A stretch of 64,000 nt of DNA from contig CP102274.1 of the NCBI GenBank assembly GCA_025149285.1, positions 702,501 to 766,500 of the forward strand. Direction: 5' to 3'. The translations under genes were made by a program, and so were the position numbers. Position 1 is the stretch's first letter; each line of letters begins with the position of its first letter. A model generated the notes under the pieces. That model was not told the origin of the DNA and searched no databases. It was given only the letters and a program-made list of their open reading frames with translations. Shown here piece by piece: positions 34,446-44,225 of this stretch. The DNA is from Hungatella hathewayi. GTDB taxonomy: Bacteria > Bacillota > Clostridia > Lachnospirales > Lachnospiraceae.

Positions 34446-35558
34446 ATGAGAATTTTAGAGATTTGTGTAGATTTGGATGGTGGTGGAATTGACCGTTATT
34501 TATATAATTATTGCAGTCGAATTCAAGGTATTCAGTTTGACTTTGCTATTGTAGACAGTAAAAAAAACGGTATTTTGGAACCAGCTTTAAGGAATCTCGG
34601 CAGTAAGATTTATCGTGTTCCTCGCATGTCGAATAGATTGAAGCACAATTACAAAGCACTTTATGCTATTATGACGCAAAACGATTATGATGCGGTTCAT
34701 GTCCATTTGGGGTATAAAAGCTTTTTGGCTTTATTGTGTGCGAAAAGATGTGGTATAAAAACGCGCATTGTTCACGCACACATTGCAAATGTACCAGAAT
34801 CTAAAAAAGAAAAAATAATCCGCTTTATACTTACTATAATTACAAAGCATTTTGCAACAAATCTTGCGGCTTGCGGGATTGAGGCAGCTAAATGGGTATG
34901 GGGAACCAAGTCATATAATAAAGGAATAGTTAAGGTACATAATAATGCTATAGAAACAAATAAATATACATACAATGCAGCAATAAATGCAAGTTATAGG
35001 AAACAACTTGATATAGATGATGATATTCTTATCATAGGGCACGTTGGAAGATTATGTAGCCAAAAAAATCAACTCCGTTTAATTGATATATTTAATGTGC
35101 TGCATAAGATGAATCCAAAATCATGTCTGGTATTGATTGGGAGAGGGGAGCAGGAAGAGGCGGTTAAGGAGAAAATAAAGTTACTTGAATTAACTGAGAA
35201 TGTAAAGCTGCTCGGCGTCCGTGATGATGTCCCGTTACTATTAAGTATGATGGATGTATTCATATTCCCAAGTAAATATGAAGGATTGCCGTTTACTTTG
35301 GTAGAGACACAGTGTAATGGTTTGAAAGCCGTATCCTCTGATGCGGTTACAGAGCAGGTAAAAGTCAGTGAATGTATTGAGTTTTTAAGTTTAGAAGATT
35401 CAGATGAAATATGGGCAGAAACAGCTATTAGGGCAGCGCAGAATGGACATGATATATCTGCAAGGCTGAAAGTAATTGAAGGCGGATATGATATCGATGT
35501 AGAAGCTAAGAAACTTAGAGATTATTACACATATCTAATTAAAAGACAAAGTGAGTAA
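34446..35558 (+). CDS. GT4 family glycosyltransferase, EpsF-like
   Basis: 370 residues behind GAGGTG. The N-terminus DLDGGGIDRYLYNYCSRI and VHVHLGYKSFLALLCAKRCGIKTRIVHAH match Gram-positive capsular EpsF-type transferases. IIGHVGRLCSQKNQLRLIDIF and FPSKYEGLPFTLVETQCNGL form the donor-binding half. It overlaps the next start by one base. Confidence 0.87.
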   Translation: MRILEICVDLDGGGIDRYLYNYCSRIQGIQFDFAIVDSKKNGILEPALRNLGSKIYRVPRMSNRLKHNYKALYAIMTQNDYDAVHVHLGYKSFLALLCAKRCGIKTRIVHAHIANVPESKKEKIIRFILTIITKHFATNLAACGIEAAKWVWGTKSYNKGIVKVHNNAIETNKYTYNAAINASYRKQLDIDDDILIIGHVGRLCSQKNQLRLIDIFNVLHKMNPKSCLVLIGRGEQEEAVKEKIKLLELTENVKLLGVRDDVPLLLSMMDVFIFPSKYEGLPFTLVETQCNGLKAVSSDAVTEQVKVSECIEFLSLEDSDEIWAETAIRAAQNGHDISARLKVIEGGYDIDVEAKKLRDYYTYLIKRQSE

Positions 35559-36799
35559 TGAGTATGAGAATAAAAATAAGCCTTCCTGCTCTGGAAAAAG
35601 TTATGAAGGCTGAGAAAGTGGATCAATATAAGTTGAAAAAACTTTTGATTAATGCTCTGATAATTAGGCTTTTTATCTGCGTTTTGGTTCTTTTGGTCGG
35701 GAAGAACATGAATGAAATATATTTTATTTCGGATGATGCCGCTTATGAGAATCTGGCAAAGGCATATCTTCAGTCTGCTTCATCACCCATTGATTTGGGT
35801 GCATTAACTCTTATTGGTGCCACAGGCTATTTACAGATATTCTGGCCATATGTGGTATGTATTTCCGCATATGTATTTCACAGTATTTATGCAGCCAGGT
35901 TTATCAATGTTTTCCTTTCAATATTAACGATAAAACTGATATATGATCTGACAAAAAGTATTTCAAATAATCATCCTACGGCTATACGTGCAGCAAGAAT
36001 ATATGCTTATTTACCATATCCCATATTGGTCTGCTGCTTTCCGATTAAGGACATATATCTAACGGTAGCTGTCTTGTATGTATTTGTAATATTTATTAAA
36101 TTTCAGAATTTACAAAAAATAACAATTATTCAATTTATATTGAGTATTATGCTTTTAATTGGGGCTTATTTTACACGAGGCGGCGTTGTTGAAATGATGT
36201 CATTGTTTTTTATTGCTTTTTTAATGAAACGTTTTGCAGACACGCATAATTATGCTGCGATTATGCTTTGTATTACTTTCACATTTGTTTTCTTGTATGT
36301 CTTTGGCGGATTGATTTTCGATTCGTTCAGCATAAAAATAGATAATTATGGGGGATATGCACAAATGGATACAACAATTTCTGCAATCCAGATGAGTAGT
36401 GTAACCCAAATATATAAGTTGCCATTTACCTATTTTTTTGCTTCATTGCAACCGATACCATTGTCACTATTTACACCTGAGGCTGGAAAAATGTGGTCTC
36501 AATTAATATATTATGGGAATTTAACAATGATTCCAGTAGCTTGTGGAAATTTTCTTTATATTTTTTATAAAAAGAAAAACAGTTTGTTTTGGATCTGTTC
36601 TGCTGTAATGTATTGCGCTGTGACCACATTATCTTTGGGCATATTTAGGCATTATCTGTTTTTACTTCCGCTTGAGATGATTAACTATTCTTTATATATG
36701 GAAAATGCTACTCAGGTTAAACGGTCTAATTGTCTGGTATTTGCTGCATGTTGTTTTGTAATGATTTTGTTGTATTCATGTTATTGTCTTATTAGATAG
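35558..36799 (+). CDS. Polytopic membrane protein, candidate Wzy polymerase or GT-C glycosyltransferase
   Basis: 413 residues, about ten hydrophobic helices. An early extracytoplasmic loop has YFISDDAAYENLAKAYL, whose paired Asp resembles the catalytic motif of GT-C (PMT/ArnT-like) enzymes. No other polymerase candidate is seen in the locus, so a Wzy role is equally possible. Very AT-rich, like its neighbours. Start at 35558 (ATG, sharing one base with the previous stop) is probable; ATG 35564 is an alternative. Confidence 0.7.
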   Translation: MSMRIKISLPALEKVMKAEKVDQYKLKKLLINALIIRLFICVLVLLVGKNMNEIYFISDDAAYENLAKAYLQSASSPIDLGALTLIGATGYLQIFWPYVVCISAYVFHSIYAARFINVFLSILTIKLIYDLTKSISNNHPTAIRAARIYAYLPYPILVCCFPIKDIYLTVAVLYVFVIFIKFQNLQKITIIQFILSIMLLIGAYFTRGGVVEMMSLFFIAFLMKRFADTHNYAAIMLCITFTFVFLYVFGGLIFDSFSIKIDNYGGYAQMDTTISAIQMSSVTQIYKLPFTYFFASLQPIPLSLFTPEAGKMWSQLIYYGNLTMIPVACGNFLYIFYKKKNSLFWICSAVMYCAVTTLSLGIFRHYLFLLPLEMINYSLYMENATQVKRSNCLVFAACCFVMILLYSCYCLIR

Positions 36800-36811
36800 G
36801 AGGTTTAAATC

Positions 36812-37939
36812 ATGCCCTTGAGCTTATTTTGCGATGCGCTGCCGTATTCTGAAATGTCTGTGCAGTATAAAGATTGGTTTGACAAGCTGCAGTTGGCACC
36901 ACTGATGCCTAATATTGCATACAGTTCCAGCTTGCATTGGCAGTTGTATTGTAATAAATATCCAGACGAGCGGGGCATATTAGTTGATTGGGTAAGAGAA
37001 CCAGAAAAGAACAAGGCAGTCCGAATATTGTCTACGATTTTAAGACCTTTAGATGTAAATGAAACATTGGGATGGTTTTCCAGAAAAGTGTTGGATAGAA
37101 TTGTTTTCCGCAGAAATATGTTTGCTAATGTGCCTTATCAATTCAGAAAGGATTTTACTGAAAAGGCAAGATATTTATTCTGGGATTATAGTACATATAG
37201 CCAGGAAGAGTTATTCAAAAAATATACTGTTGTTTCTCAAGATGAGGGACATTTGTCATTTGAAACAACGATGGATCAGTTGAACAGAACGATTGAAAAA
37301 GGAGATATTAATATTTTTGGTGTTTTGGGATTTGCTGATTCTATGGGACATCAATGCCGGCGTGGAGAAGAATATTCTAGAAAATTAAAGAGATACATGG
37401 AGGTTCTCAAAAAATCCATCACACGCTATATGATTTTACACCCGCATGAACCTGTTTTAATTGTGTCAGATCATGGCATGAGTACTATAAATAATAGCGT
37501 GGATTTACATTTGGAACAACGGTTTGGAAAGCAAAGCAAAAAAACATATATTGCTTATTCAGATTCTGCAATTATGTGCGTGTGGGCTGAACGGAAAGAT
37601 TTACTAGCTGATATAGAAGCGTATTTAAAAACAATTGAGTTTGGACATCTGTTGACAGATGAAGAAAGGAGGTACTATTGTGCTTCCGACAGGAAATTTG
37701 GAGATTTACTGTTTATCCTTCGCGAGGGAAATGTATTTGCAACTAACTGGTTCGGTAAAAGCAGGCGGAAACAGCAAACGGATGGAGCTGGTATGCATGG
37801 ATTTTGGCCGGAAAATACCGCAAAGGATCAGATTGCAAGTATAGTGTTGATTAATGGAAAAATAAAACTTAAAAATTATTATGATTATCATAGTGCTTAT
37901 CATATAATTTATAGCATTATGTGTGGAGAAACAGAATGA
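36812..37939 (+). CDS. Alkaline phosphatase superfamily protein (phosphodiesterase/sulfatase-like), function unknown
   Basis: 375 residues behind GGAGGT. FCDALPYSEM near the N-terminus, FADSMGHQ, VSDHGMST and GAGMHGFWPEN line up with the metal-ligand Asp/His motifs of nucleotide-pyrophosphatase-type members of the superfamily. No signal peptide or membrane helix, so it appears cytoplasmic, odd for a polysaccharide-tailoring enzyme. It overlaps the next gene by four bases (ATGA), suggesting the two act together. Confidence 0.7.
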   Translation: MPLSLFCDALPYSEMSVQYKDWFDKLQLAPLMPNIAYSSSLHWQLYCNKYPDERGILVDWVREPEKNKAVRILSTILRPLDVNETLGWFSRKVLDRIVFRRNMFANVPYQFRKDFTEKARYLFWDYSTYSQEELFKKYTVVSQDEGHLSFETTMDQLNRTIEKGDINIFGVLGFADSMGHQCRRGEEYSRKLKRYMEVLKKSITRYMILHPHEPVLIVSDHGMSTINNSVDLHLEQRFGKQSKKTYIAYSDSAIMCVWAERKDLLADIEAYLKTIEFGHLLTDEERRYYCASDRKFGDLLFILREGNVFATNWFGKSRRKQQTDGAGMHGFWPENTAKDQIASIVLINGKIKLKNYYDYHSAYHIIYSIMCGETE

Positions 37940-38922
37940 GTTACTTTTATAAAAGCAATCCTGCGGCAGAGAACTTAATTAGGAAATATTTTCAGGTTTT
38001 AAGTGAAAAAAATGAATGCATTATGCAGGGGAGGCTTTCCATAATGCTGCTGGGAAGTTTGTCCAGAGGAGAAGGCACGTGGATAGATCGCGAAAACGGA
38101 TTTGAAATGCTAAGTGATATTGAATTCTTTACCATTCATCCCTCTGGATTTTCTGATTTCAATAGTTGGAATAAGATTCTGGATGATACGAGGTTTGAAG
38201 TCTTCGATGGAGATATGTCATTGCTTTTTCACATTGATAATACTTATGTTTGTCGTGAAAAATTGCCGGATCTGGAACGAAAATTATTAACTTTTGATGC
38301 ACGGAATATGGGAATTACTGTAGTTGGAGAAGATTTTAAAAATTTGATTCCGGAAATTGATATTCATAATATCAATTATTATGATTTAAAAGATATAATG
38401 ACTCACCGAGTTTTTTCAGTTTTATATTATGGATTTCCACTTAAAAGATCAGGAGATGAAATCAGTTATCAGTATTCCCTGGCAAAAAACTCATTGGATT
38501 TGATGACAGTTATGCTGGTAAAGTATGGACAGCTTCTTAGTGGATTTGGTAACCGCTGTCAGGCAATTCAAAGACTGAACGTGGATGAAAGAATTAGACA
38601 GTATTTTCAATTTTGTTTGAGCATAAAGTTGGGACAAACATGTAATATTTCATTTTCGATTAGTGAAATGGAACAGCTGTTTATCTTTATATCAGATCAA
38701 TTATATGAAGAGTTTAAAGTTCCTCTTCATAATATACTGGTTAATTGGAAAAGTATCATTAGACGTAATCTTGGCAAGATCAAAAGGGCGGTGTTCTATA
38801 GACATTTTGTTTATGGAGACCATTATAAAAGATTATCTGCAACATTTCATAGGATAGAACCAATTACAAAGAGAGAGATTCTGGATAATATAGTCTTAAA
38901 TGGATATCCAACAGAAAAATAG
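37936..38922 (+). CDS. Nucleotidyltransferase-domain protein, function unknown
   Basis: 328 residues from ATG 37936 (GTG 37921 is earlier but unsupported). MLLGSLSRGEGTW followed by MLSDIEFFTI matches the GS-x-x-RGE...SDIE pattern of the DNA polymerase beta-like (NTP_transf_2) fold. The remaining ~200 residues are helical and unrecognised. It is coupled to the alkaline-phosphatase-like gene. It may transfer a nucleotide or a nucleotide-linked group to a glycan precursor; this is speculation from the fold. Confidence 0.65.
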   Translation: MSYFYKSNPAAENLIRKYFQVLSEKNECIMQGRLSIMLLGSLSRGEGTWIDRENGFEMLSDIEFFTIHPSGFSDFNSWNKILDDTRFEVFDGDMSLLFHIDNTYVCREKLPDLERKLLTFDARNMGITVVGEDFKNLIPEIDIHNINYYDLKDIMTHRVFSVLYYGFPLKRSGDEISYQYSLAKNSLDLMTVMLVKYGQLLSGFGNRCQAIQRLNVDERIRQYFQFCLSIKLGQTCNISFSISEMEQLFIFISDQLYEEFKVPLHNILVNWKSIIRRNLGKIKRAVFYRHFVYGDHYKRLSATFHRIEPITKREILDNIVLNGYPTEK

Positions 38923-38948
38923 AAATGGGAGTAGAGGATTGATAATAT

Positions 38949-39497
38949 ATGAGAAGAATGCTTAAGAAGATACTGATTAGAACAGAACAGAAAATATTTG
39001 CTGTTATACATAGGGTGAATTATCACTATTATTTAACGCACTACCCACTACTTTTACAGAAAATGGGGATTCGATTTTCTGGAGATATTAAGAATACTGG
39101 ATTTATATCAAGTACCGTAGCATTTGATTCGTTTGATTATGCGAGTTACATTACAATAGGAGAGAATACAATTATTTCTTCGGAAGTGCAGATGTTGGTA
39201 CATGATTATACAATAGGGAATGCAATGCTTGCATTAGGTGCAGGAGGAGTGAAGGCAGGGCATCTTCCTCATTTCCTAAAAGAAATCAAAATTGGAAATA
39301 ATTGTTTTGTTGGAATGCGATCGATAATTTTACCCGGAACAGAAATTGGTGATAATACAATTATAGGTGCGGGTTCTGTTGTAAAAGGAAAGATACCAGC
39401 TAACGTAATTATTGCGGGAAATCCAGCAAAAGTGATTAAGAATATAGATGATTATGTTGAACTCCATATGAAATTGCATGACTATATTGTTAATTGA
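38949..39497 (+). CDS. Hexapeptide-repeat acyltransferase (WcaF/NodL-like)
   Basis: 182 residues. A short basic N-terminus, then left-handed beta-helix repeats (YITIGENTIISSEVQ, HDYTIGNAM, KIGNNCFVGMRSIILPGTEIGDNTIIGAGSVV, IIAGNPAKVI). The His in HDYT is the likely catalytic base. It probably O-acetylates a sugar of the repeat unit. Its end overlaps the region of the flippase ribosome site. Confidence 0.82.
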   Translation: MRRMLKKILIRTEQKIFAVIHRVNYHYYLTHYPLLLQKMGIRFSGDIKNTGFISSTVAFDSFDYASYITIGENTIISSEVQMLVHDYTIGNAMLALGAGGVKAGHLPHFLKEIKIGNNCFVGMRSIILPGTEIGDNTIIGAGSVVKGKIPANVIIAGNPAKVIKNIDDYVELHMKLHDYIVN

Positions 39498-39523
39498 TTT
39501 ATTGTTTAGAACAGGAGAATATA

Positions 39524-40954
39524 TTGAAAAAAGCAGCTCGGAATTCAATTATTTATATGGCTGGCATGATTATAATTGCAGTAATAAGCTTTTTCAACAC
39601 AATAATATTGACTAGAATTTTACCGGGACAAGTTTTTGCCCAGTATGGGTTATTAACAACATTTACTACCGCGTCAATAACAGTAATATCACTGGGTATG
39701 GATGCAGCGTATACACGTTTTTTTTATGAAAGCGGTTATTCAGCTGGCCGTTATCTGCTTAAAAGTTGTACGGTTCCATTTTTTGTACTTATTGTTTTTA
39801 TGCTTTTACTTTTAGAACCAAATCATCTGCTGTTAAATTATGTTTTTGAAGACGGCGTAACTAAGCAATTTATATGGCTTTTTGTAGGTTACTTACTATT
39901 CTCATTGTTTGGAAAATTTACACAGCTTACCGCACGGATGGGAGAATTTGCAATCAATTATGTATTATCGAACTTAATTGCAAAAGCTGGTTTTGTGGTT
40001 ATTATTTTTGCAGTATGCTGGGTAATACCAGATGTGACTTTAAGCTGGGTAGCGTTTTCTTTTGCAGTGGCATCTGCTTTTGCAATGTTTATTAACATAT
40101 CTACATTATATAAAGTCAAAACTATACAGGTGAGTGAGCATAAAAGAGTTACGACAACGGAAATGCTGAAATATGGAATGCCGTTTATGATCAGTAATGT
40201 CATGATGCTGATTATTCCACTGATAGAGAGGCTCATTGTTAGAGAACTTGCTGGATGGGAAGTATTAAGTATTTATACAGCTGCTTCTGTTTTTTATACA
40301 GTCATTGCCCTGATGAAAAATACGATTGATAACATCTGGAATCCGATTGTATTTCAATACTATAAAAATGAAGAGGTATTCAAGCCATTGCTTCATGATT
40401 TTGGTCTTGCTGTTACATGGGTTACGGTAATTGGATTGGGATTCTGCATTCTTTTGCGCAGGTGGTTAGTTTTGATTTTGGATTCCAGTTATTTTGATGT
40501 ATATCTGATTGCACCAGCGATTATGTATACAGCGTGTTTTGAGATTTATACTTTGATTTATTCTGTTGGAATTAACACTGCTAAAAAGACAGTACATATG
40601 ATTAGTGCTCCAATGATTCAAATTATTATTTCTGTAATATTGTGTTGCCTGCTAATCCCTGAATTTGGATTATTGGGTGCAGGCATTGCATCTTTATTTA
40701 GTATTATTATAAGCAGGATATACAGAATTGTATTGGGATTGCATTATTATGGAACTGAGCGAAGAGAATGGAAGATTGCACTGCTATGGCTTATCTGCGC
40801 GGTTGCTGCTGTATTTACGATGTATTCCACAACCATAGTTTCTGATATTACTGTTTGCATCACTTTATGTATATTAAGCCTTGTGGTAATTAATACTGAG
40901 GGAGTTAATTTAGTAAAAAAAATGAACGGTTTATTATTTTCAAAAAAGATTTAG
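39524..40954 (+). CDS. wzx: Polysaccharide flippase (Wzx, MATE/PST family)
   Basis: 476 residues from TTG 39524, chosen because AGGAGA (39513-39518) fits it; TTG 39494 is the open-frame limit. About 12-14 hydrophobic helices. The N-terminus KKAARNSIIYMAGMI and TRILPGQVFAQYGLLTTF are typical of lipid-linked oligosaccharide flippases. It moves the undecaprenyl-linked repeat unit across the membrane for polymerisation. Confidence 0.88.
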   Translation: MKKAARNSIIYMAGMIIIAVISFFNTIILTRILPGQVFAQYGLLTTFTTASITVISLGMDAAYTRFFYESGYSAGRYLLKSCTVPFFVLIVFMLLLLEPNHLLLNYVFEDGVTKQFIWLFVGYLLFSLFGKFTQLTARMGEFAINYVLSNLIAKAGFVVIIFAVCWVIPDVTLSWVAFSFAVASAFAMFINISTLYKVKTIQVSEHKRVTTTEMLKYGMPFMISNVMMLIIPLIERLIVRELAGWEVLSIYTAASVFYTVIALMKNTIDNIWNPIVFQYYKNEEVFKPLLHDFGLAVTWVTVIGLGFCILLRRWLVLILDSSYFDVYLIAPAIMYTACFEIYTLIYSVGINTAKKTVHMISAPMIQIIISVILCCLLIPEFGLLGAGIASLFSIIISRIYRIVLGLHYYGTERREWKIALLWLICAVAAVFTMYSTTIVSDITVCITLCILSLVVINTEGVNLVKKMNGLLFSKKI

Positions 40955-40970
40955 GTGAGGAGAATAGAGA

Positions 40971-41629
40971 ATGAACAAAATATTATGGGGGGAATATACG
41001 AAAACTCTCTATAAAAAGATTTTATTAAAAAAAATATATTCATAGTACAAGAGATGAGCATAAAAAGCATTTGCTTGAAAGTATCGACTTAAAAGCAATC
41101 AATACTGGTTGTCCAACGATGTGGAAGTTAACTCTGGAACATTGTGCTAAGATACCGACTAAAAAAGCGAAAGCTGTAATTTTGACACTGATGGATAGTT
41201 CAGTTAATTTGAAATTGGATCAACAGTTGATTAATTTATTAATTAACAACTATAGCGAGGTTTTTTTGGCCTCAAGGTTTGAGGGATATGGAGTATTTTA
41301 GTTCTATGCAAAATATTGAATGTGTACATGTCGTTTCACCTGATATTTTTAGTTATAATAGGCTTCTTAACTCTGTTGATAGCATAGATTATATTAGAAC
41401 TAGGCTTCATGCGGGGATTTTTGCAATGTAGCATAAAAAAAGGACTTTTATTCTTACAGTCGATAATCGGGCATCAGATATATCTAAAACATATAACATT
41501 AATGTTTTTGAAAGATCGAACATGTATGGTTTACGAGAAGCGATTGAATCGGATTTTCAAACAAAAGTAGAAATCAATTTGGATAATATTATAGCGTGGA
41601 AACAGCAGTTTTTAATTAAAGAAAATTAA
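40971..41629 (+). pseudogene. Degraded polysaccharide pyruvyl transferase
   Basis: Pieces of one protein appear in different frames. ESIDLKAINTGCPTMWKLTLEHC and SEVFLASRFEGYG lie in the frame of 41071-41301. FSSMQNIECVHVVSPDIFSYNRLL lies in another frame, and DYIRTRLHAGIFAM ends in TAG (41429-41431) where the family has Gln before HKKR, followed in the same frame by NRASDISKTYNINVFERS to TAA 41629. So there is at least one frameshift, one nonsense change (CAG to TAG) and a missing N-terminal half. RLHAGIFA and the Cys-Pro motif identify the PS_pyruv_trans family. Confidence 0.8.
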
Positions 41630-41704
41630 GCAGTAGTAATCATGCGTTATAGTATGTTTTGTTGTAGGAATAAAATAATAAAATAAAACTCAGGAGCAGA
41701 TGAA

Positions 41705-42892
41705 ATGGAAATTAAAACTGATTATTCTGATGTAATCTTTAAAGAAAATGGTAAGCTGAAATTATTAATCATTGTTGGTACTCGTCCGGAAATCATTCGT
41801 TTAGCAGCAGTTATCAATAAGTGTCGGAAATACTTTGATGTGGTTTTAGCGCATACAGGTCAGAATTATGATTACAATCTGAACGGAATTTTTTTTGAAA
41901 ATCTTAACATAAGTGATCCAGAGGTCTACATGAATGCAGTAGGCGACGATCTGGGAGCAACAATTGGAAATATTATTAATTGTTCTTACAAGCTAATGTA
42001 CCAGATCAAACCGGATGCCCTGTTGATTTTAGGAGACACTAATTCATGTCTGTCAGCAATTGCAGCAAAACGGCTGCATATACCGATTTTCCATATGGAA
42101 GCAGGAAACCGCTGTAAAGATGAATGTCTGCCGGAAGAAACGAATCGCCGTATTGTAGACATTATTTCTGATGTAAACTTAGCGTATTCCGAACATGCCA
42201 GAAAGTATCTGCATGAATGCGGCTTACCAAAAGAACGGGTCTATGTGACAGGGTCTCCAATGGCAGAGGTGCTGCACCAGAATCTTGAAGGCATTAAAAA
42301 GTCAGCTATCCTTGAAAAACTTGTCCTGGAACCTCAGAAATATATCCTTTTGTCGGCACACCGGGAAGAGAATATTGATACGGAAAAAAATTTCATGTCC
42401 CTGTTTGCAGCTATTAACAAGCTGGCTGAAAAATATGATATGCCGATTTTATATTCCTGCCATCCACGTTCTCAAAAACGTCTGTTAACGTCTGGGTTTG
42501 AACTGGACAGGCGAGTGATTCAACATGAACCGTTGGGATTTCATGATTATAACCATTTACAAATGAATGCATTTGCGGTGGTTTCCGATTCTGGTACATT
42601 ACCAGAGGAAAGCAGTTTCTTTTCCAGTATAGGACATCATTTTCCAGCAGTTTGTATCCGAACAAGCACAGAACGTCCTGAGGCATTAGATAAGGCATGC
42701 TTTGTATTGGCAGGTATTGATGAAAAATCACTTTTACAGGCAGTGGATACAGCAGTGCAAATGAATCTGGAAGAAGATTATGGGATTCCTGTACCAGATT
42801 ATGTAGATGAAAACGTAAGCACAAAGGTTGTGAAGCTTATTCAGAGCTATGCTGGTGTTGTGGATAAGATGGTGTGGAGGAAAACAAACTAA
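41705..42892 (+). CDS. capG: UDP-N-acetylglucosamine 2-epimerase family, CapG/FnlC type
   Basis: 395 residues. IVGTRPEIIRLAAVI, HTGQNYDYNLNGIFFENL, ALLILGDTNSCLSAIAAK, HMEAGNRCKDECLPEETNRR and LSAHREENIDTE define the family. The ~395-residue length and the NRCKD...LPEETNRR variant fit the FnlC/CapG branch, which finishes UDP-L-FucNAc from the CapF product. It lies immediately before capF and separated from capE by nine genes. Confidence 0.9.
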   Translation: MEIKTDYSDVIFKENGKLKLLIIVGTRPEIIRLAAVINKCRKYFDVVLAHTGQNYDYNLNGIFFENLNISDPEVYMNAVGDDLGATIGNIINCSYKLMYQIKPDALLILGDTNSCLSAIAAKRLHIPIFHMEAGNRCKDECLPEETNRRIVDIISDVNLAYSEHARKYLHECGLPKERVYVTGSPMAEVLHQNLEGIKKSAILEKLVLEPQKYILLSAHREENIDTEKNFMSLFAAINKLAEKYDMPILYSCHPRSQKRLLTSGFELDRRVIQHEPLGFHDYNHLQMNAFAVVSDSGTLPEESSFFSSIGHHFPAVCIRTSTERPEALDKACFVLAGIDEKSLLQAVDTAVQMNLEEDYGIPVPDYVDENVSTKVVKLIQSYAGVVDKMVWRKTN

Positions 42893-42964
42893 ATATATCA
42901 GTTTTCTTTTAAGTATTTTACGATAAGCATTCTTGATTTATTAGTGATAAAGGAGTGAAATTAA

Positions 42965-44170
42965 GTGAATATATTAATTACTGGTGCCAAGGGTTTTCTT
43001 GGAAAGAACCTAGTTGAAAACTTAAAAAATATAAGAGATGGCAAAAATTGTACTCGTCCGAATATTCACATTGAGAAAATCTATGAATATGATATTGACT
43101 CTATTCCAGAGCAATTGGATGACTACTGCAGGGAGGCTGATTTTGTTTTTAATCTTGCTGGTATCAACAGACCAAAAGATCCAGAAGAGTTCAAGAAGGG
43201 TAACTTCAGTTTTGCAAACAGATTATTAGACACTCTGAGAAAGTACAACAATACTTGCCCAGTTATGCTGTCAAGTTCAGTTCAGGCTGCATTAGAGGGA
43301 CGATTCGGTACATCTGAGTATGGCCTTTCAAAGAAGGCCGCAGAAGATTTGTTTTTTGAATATGCAAAAAAAAATGGTACAAAAGTTTTGGTGTATCGTT
43401 TCCCAAACCTGGTTGGTAAATGGATGCGTCCAAATTACAATTCTGCGGTAGGAACATTCTGCAACAATATTGCTAACGATTTGCCAATAACTATTAACGA
43501 TCCATCAGTTGTGCTTGAAGTGCTTTTTATTGATGATTTGGTTGAGGAAATGTTTGACGCATTAGAAGGAAAAGAGCATTATTGTGAGTTTAATGGTGTG
43601 GAGGCAGTACAAAAAGTAGAAGGTAAATACTGCTGTGTACCAGTTACTTATAAGGAGACACTGGGAAGAATCGCAGAATTACTGTATATCTTCCACGATC
43701 AACCACAGACACTTATTATACCTGAAATCGTTCCTGGTAGTTTTGAAAAAAAGCTGTATTCGGTGTATTTATCCTATTTGCCTAAGGAAAAAGTAGCATT
43801 CCCATTAAAGATGAGTGAGGATGACCGAGGCAGTTTTACAGAATTGCTTAAAACTGAAACGTGTGGTCAGTTTTCAGTAAATATTAGTAAACCGGGAGTA
43901 ACAAAGGGACAACACTGGCATAATAGTAAATGGGAATTTTTCATTGTTGTATCTGGCTGTGGACTTATTCAGGAACGTAAAGTCGGTACGGATGAAATAT
44001 TTGAATTTACAGTGTCTGGTGACAATATGGAAGCCGTTCATATGTTGCCGGGGTATACTCATAATATCATCAACCTTTCAAAAAGTGAGAATCTAGTTAC
44101 CGTTATGTGGGCAAATGAGCAATTCGATCCAATGCACCCGGATACTTTTTTTGAAAAGGTTCAAAACTAA
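42965..44170 (+). CDS. capF: CapF/FnlB-type bifunctional epimerase-reductase with cupin domain
   Basis: 401 residues from GTG 42965 behind AAAGGAGTG. The N-terminal SDR domain has LITGAKGFLGKNLVENL and SSVQAAL...YGLSKKAAE (Tyr-x3-Lys). The C-terminal cupin, from ~285, has VTKGQHWHNSKWEFF and VHMLPGYTHNIIN with metal-binding His. CapF epimerises C3 (cupin) and reduces C4 (SDR) of the CapE product using NADPH. It is the last intact gene of the AT-rich cassette. Confidence 0.93.
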   Translation: MNILITGAKGFLGKNLVENLKNIRDGKNCTRPNIHIEKIYEYDIDSIPEQLDDYCREADFVFNLAGINRPKDPEEFKKGNFSFANRLLDTLRKYNNTCPVMLSSSVQAALEGRFGTSEYGLSKKAAEDLFFEYAKKNGTKVLVYRFPNLVGKWMRPNYNSAVGTFCNNIANDLPITINDPSVVLEVLFIDDLVEEMFDALEGKEHYCEFNGVEAVQKVEGKYCCVPVTYKETLGRIAELLYIFHDQPQTLIIPEIVPGSFEKKLYSVYLSYLPKEKVAFPLKMSEDDRGSFTELLKTETCGQFSVNISKPGVTKGQHWHNSKWEFFIVVSGCGLIQERKVGTDEIFEFTVSGDNMEAVHMLPGYTHNIINLSKSENLVTVMWANEQFDPMHPDTFFEKVQN

Positions 44171-44225
44171 GAACTATCTTATGAAATAACAATGACCGGG
44201 ATTTGGTAAGGCCCAATTAGTGATA

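Noticed and set aside
40982..40992. A six-G run at the start of the pyruvyl transferase remnant as a third phase-variable tract.
   Set aside because: Too short to be notable, and the downstream gene is already dead from other changes.
17577..44170. Prophage or integrative element carried by the tyrosine recombinase.
   Set aside because: No phage, excisionase, relaxase or attachment repeats nearby; the recombinase lacks an arm-binding domain and abuts inverted sites.
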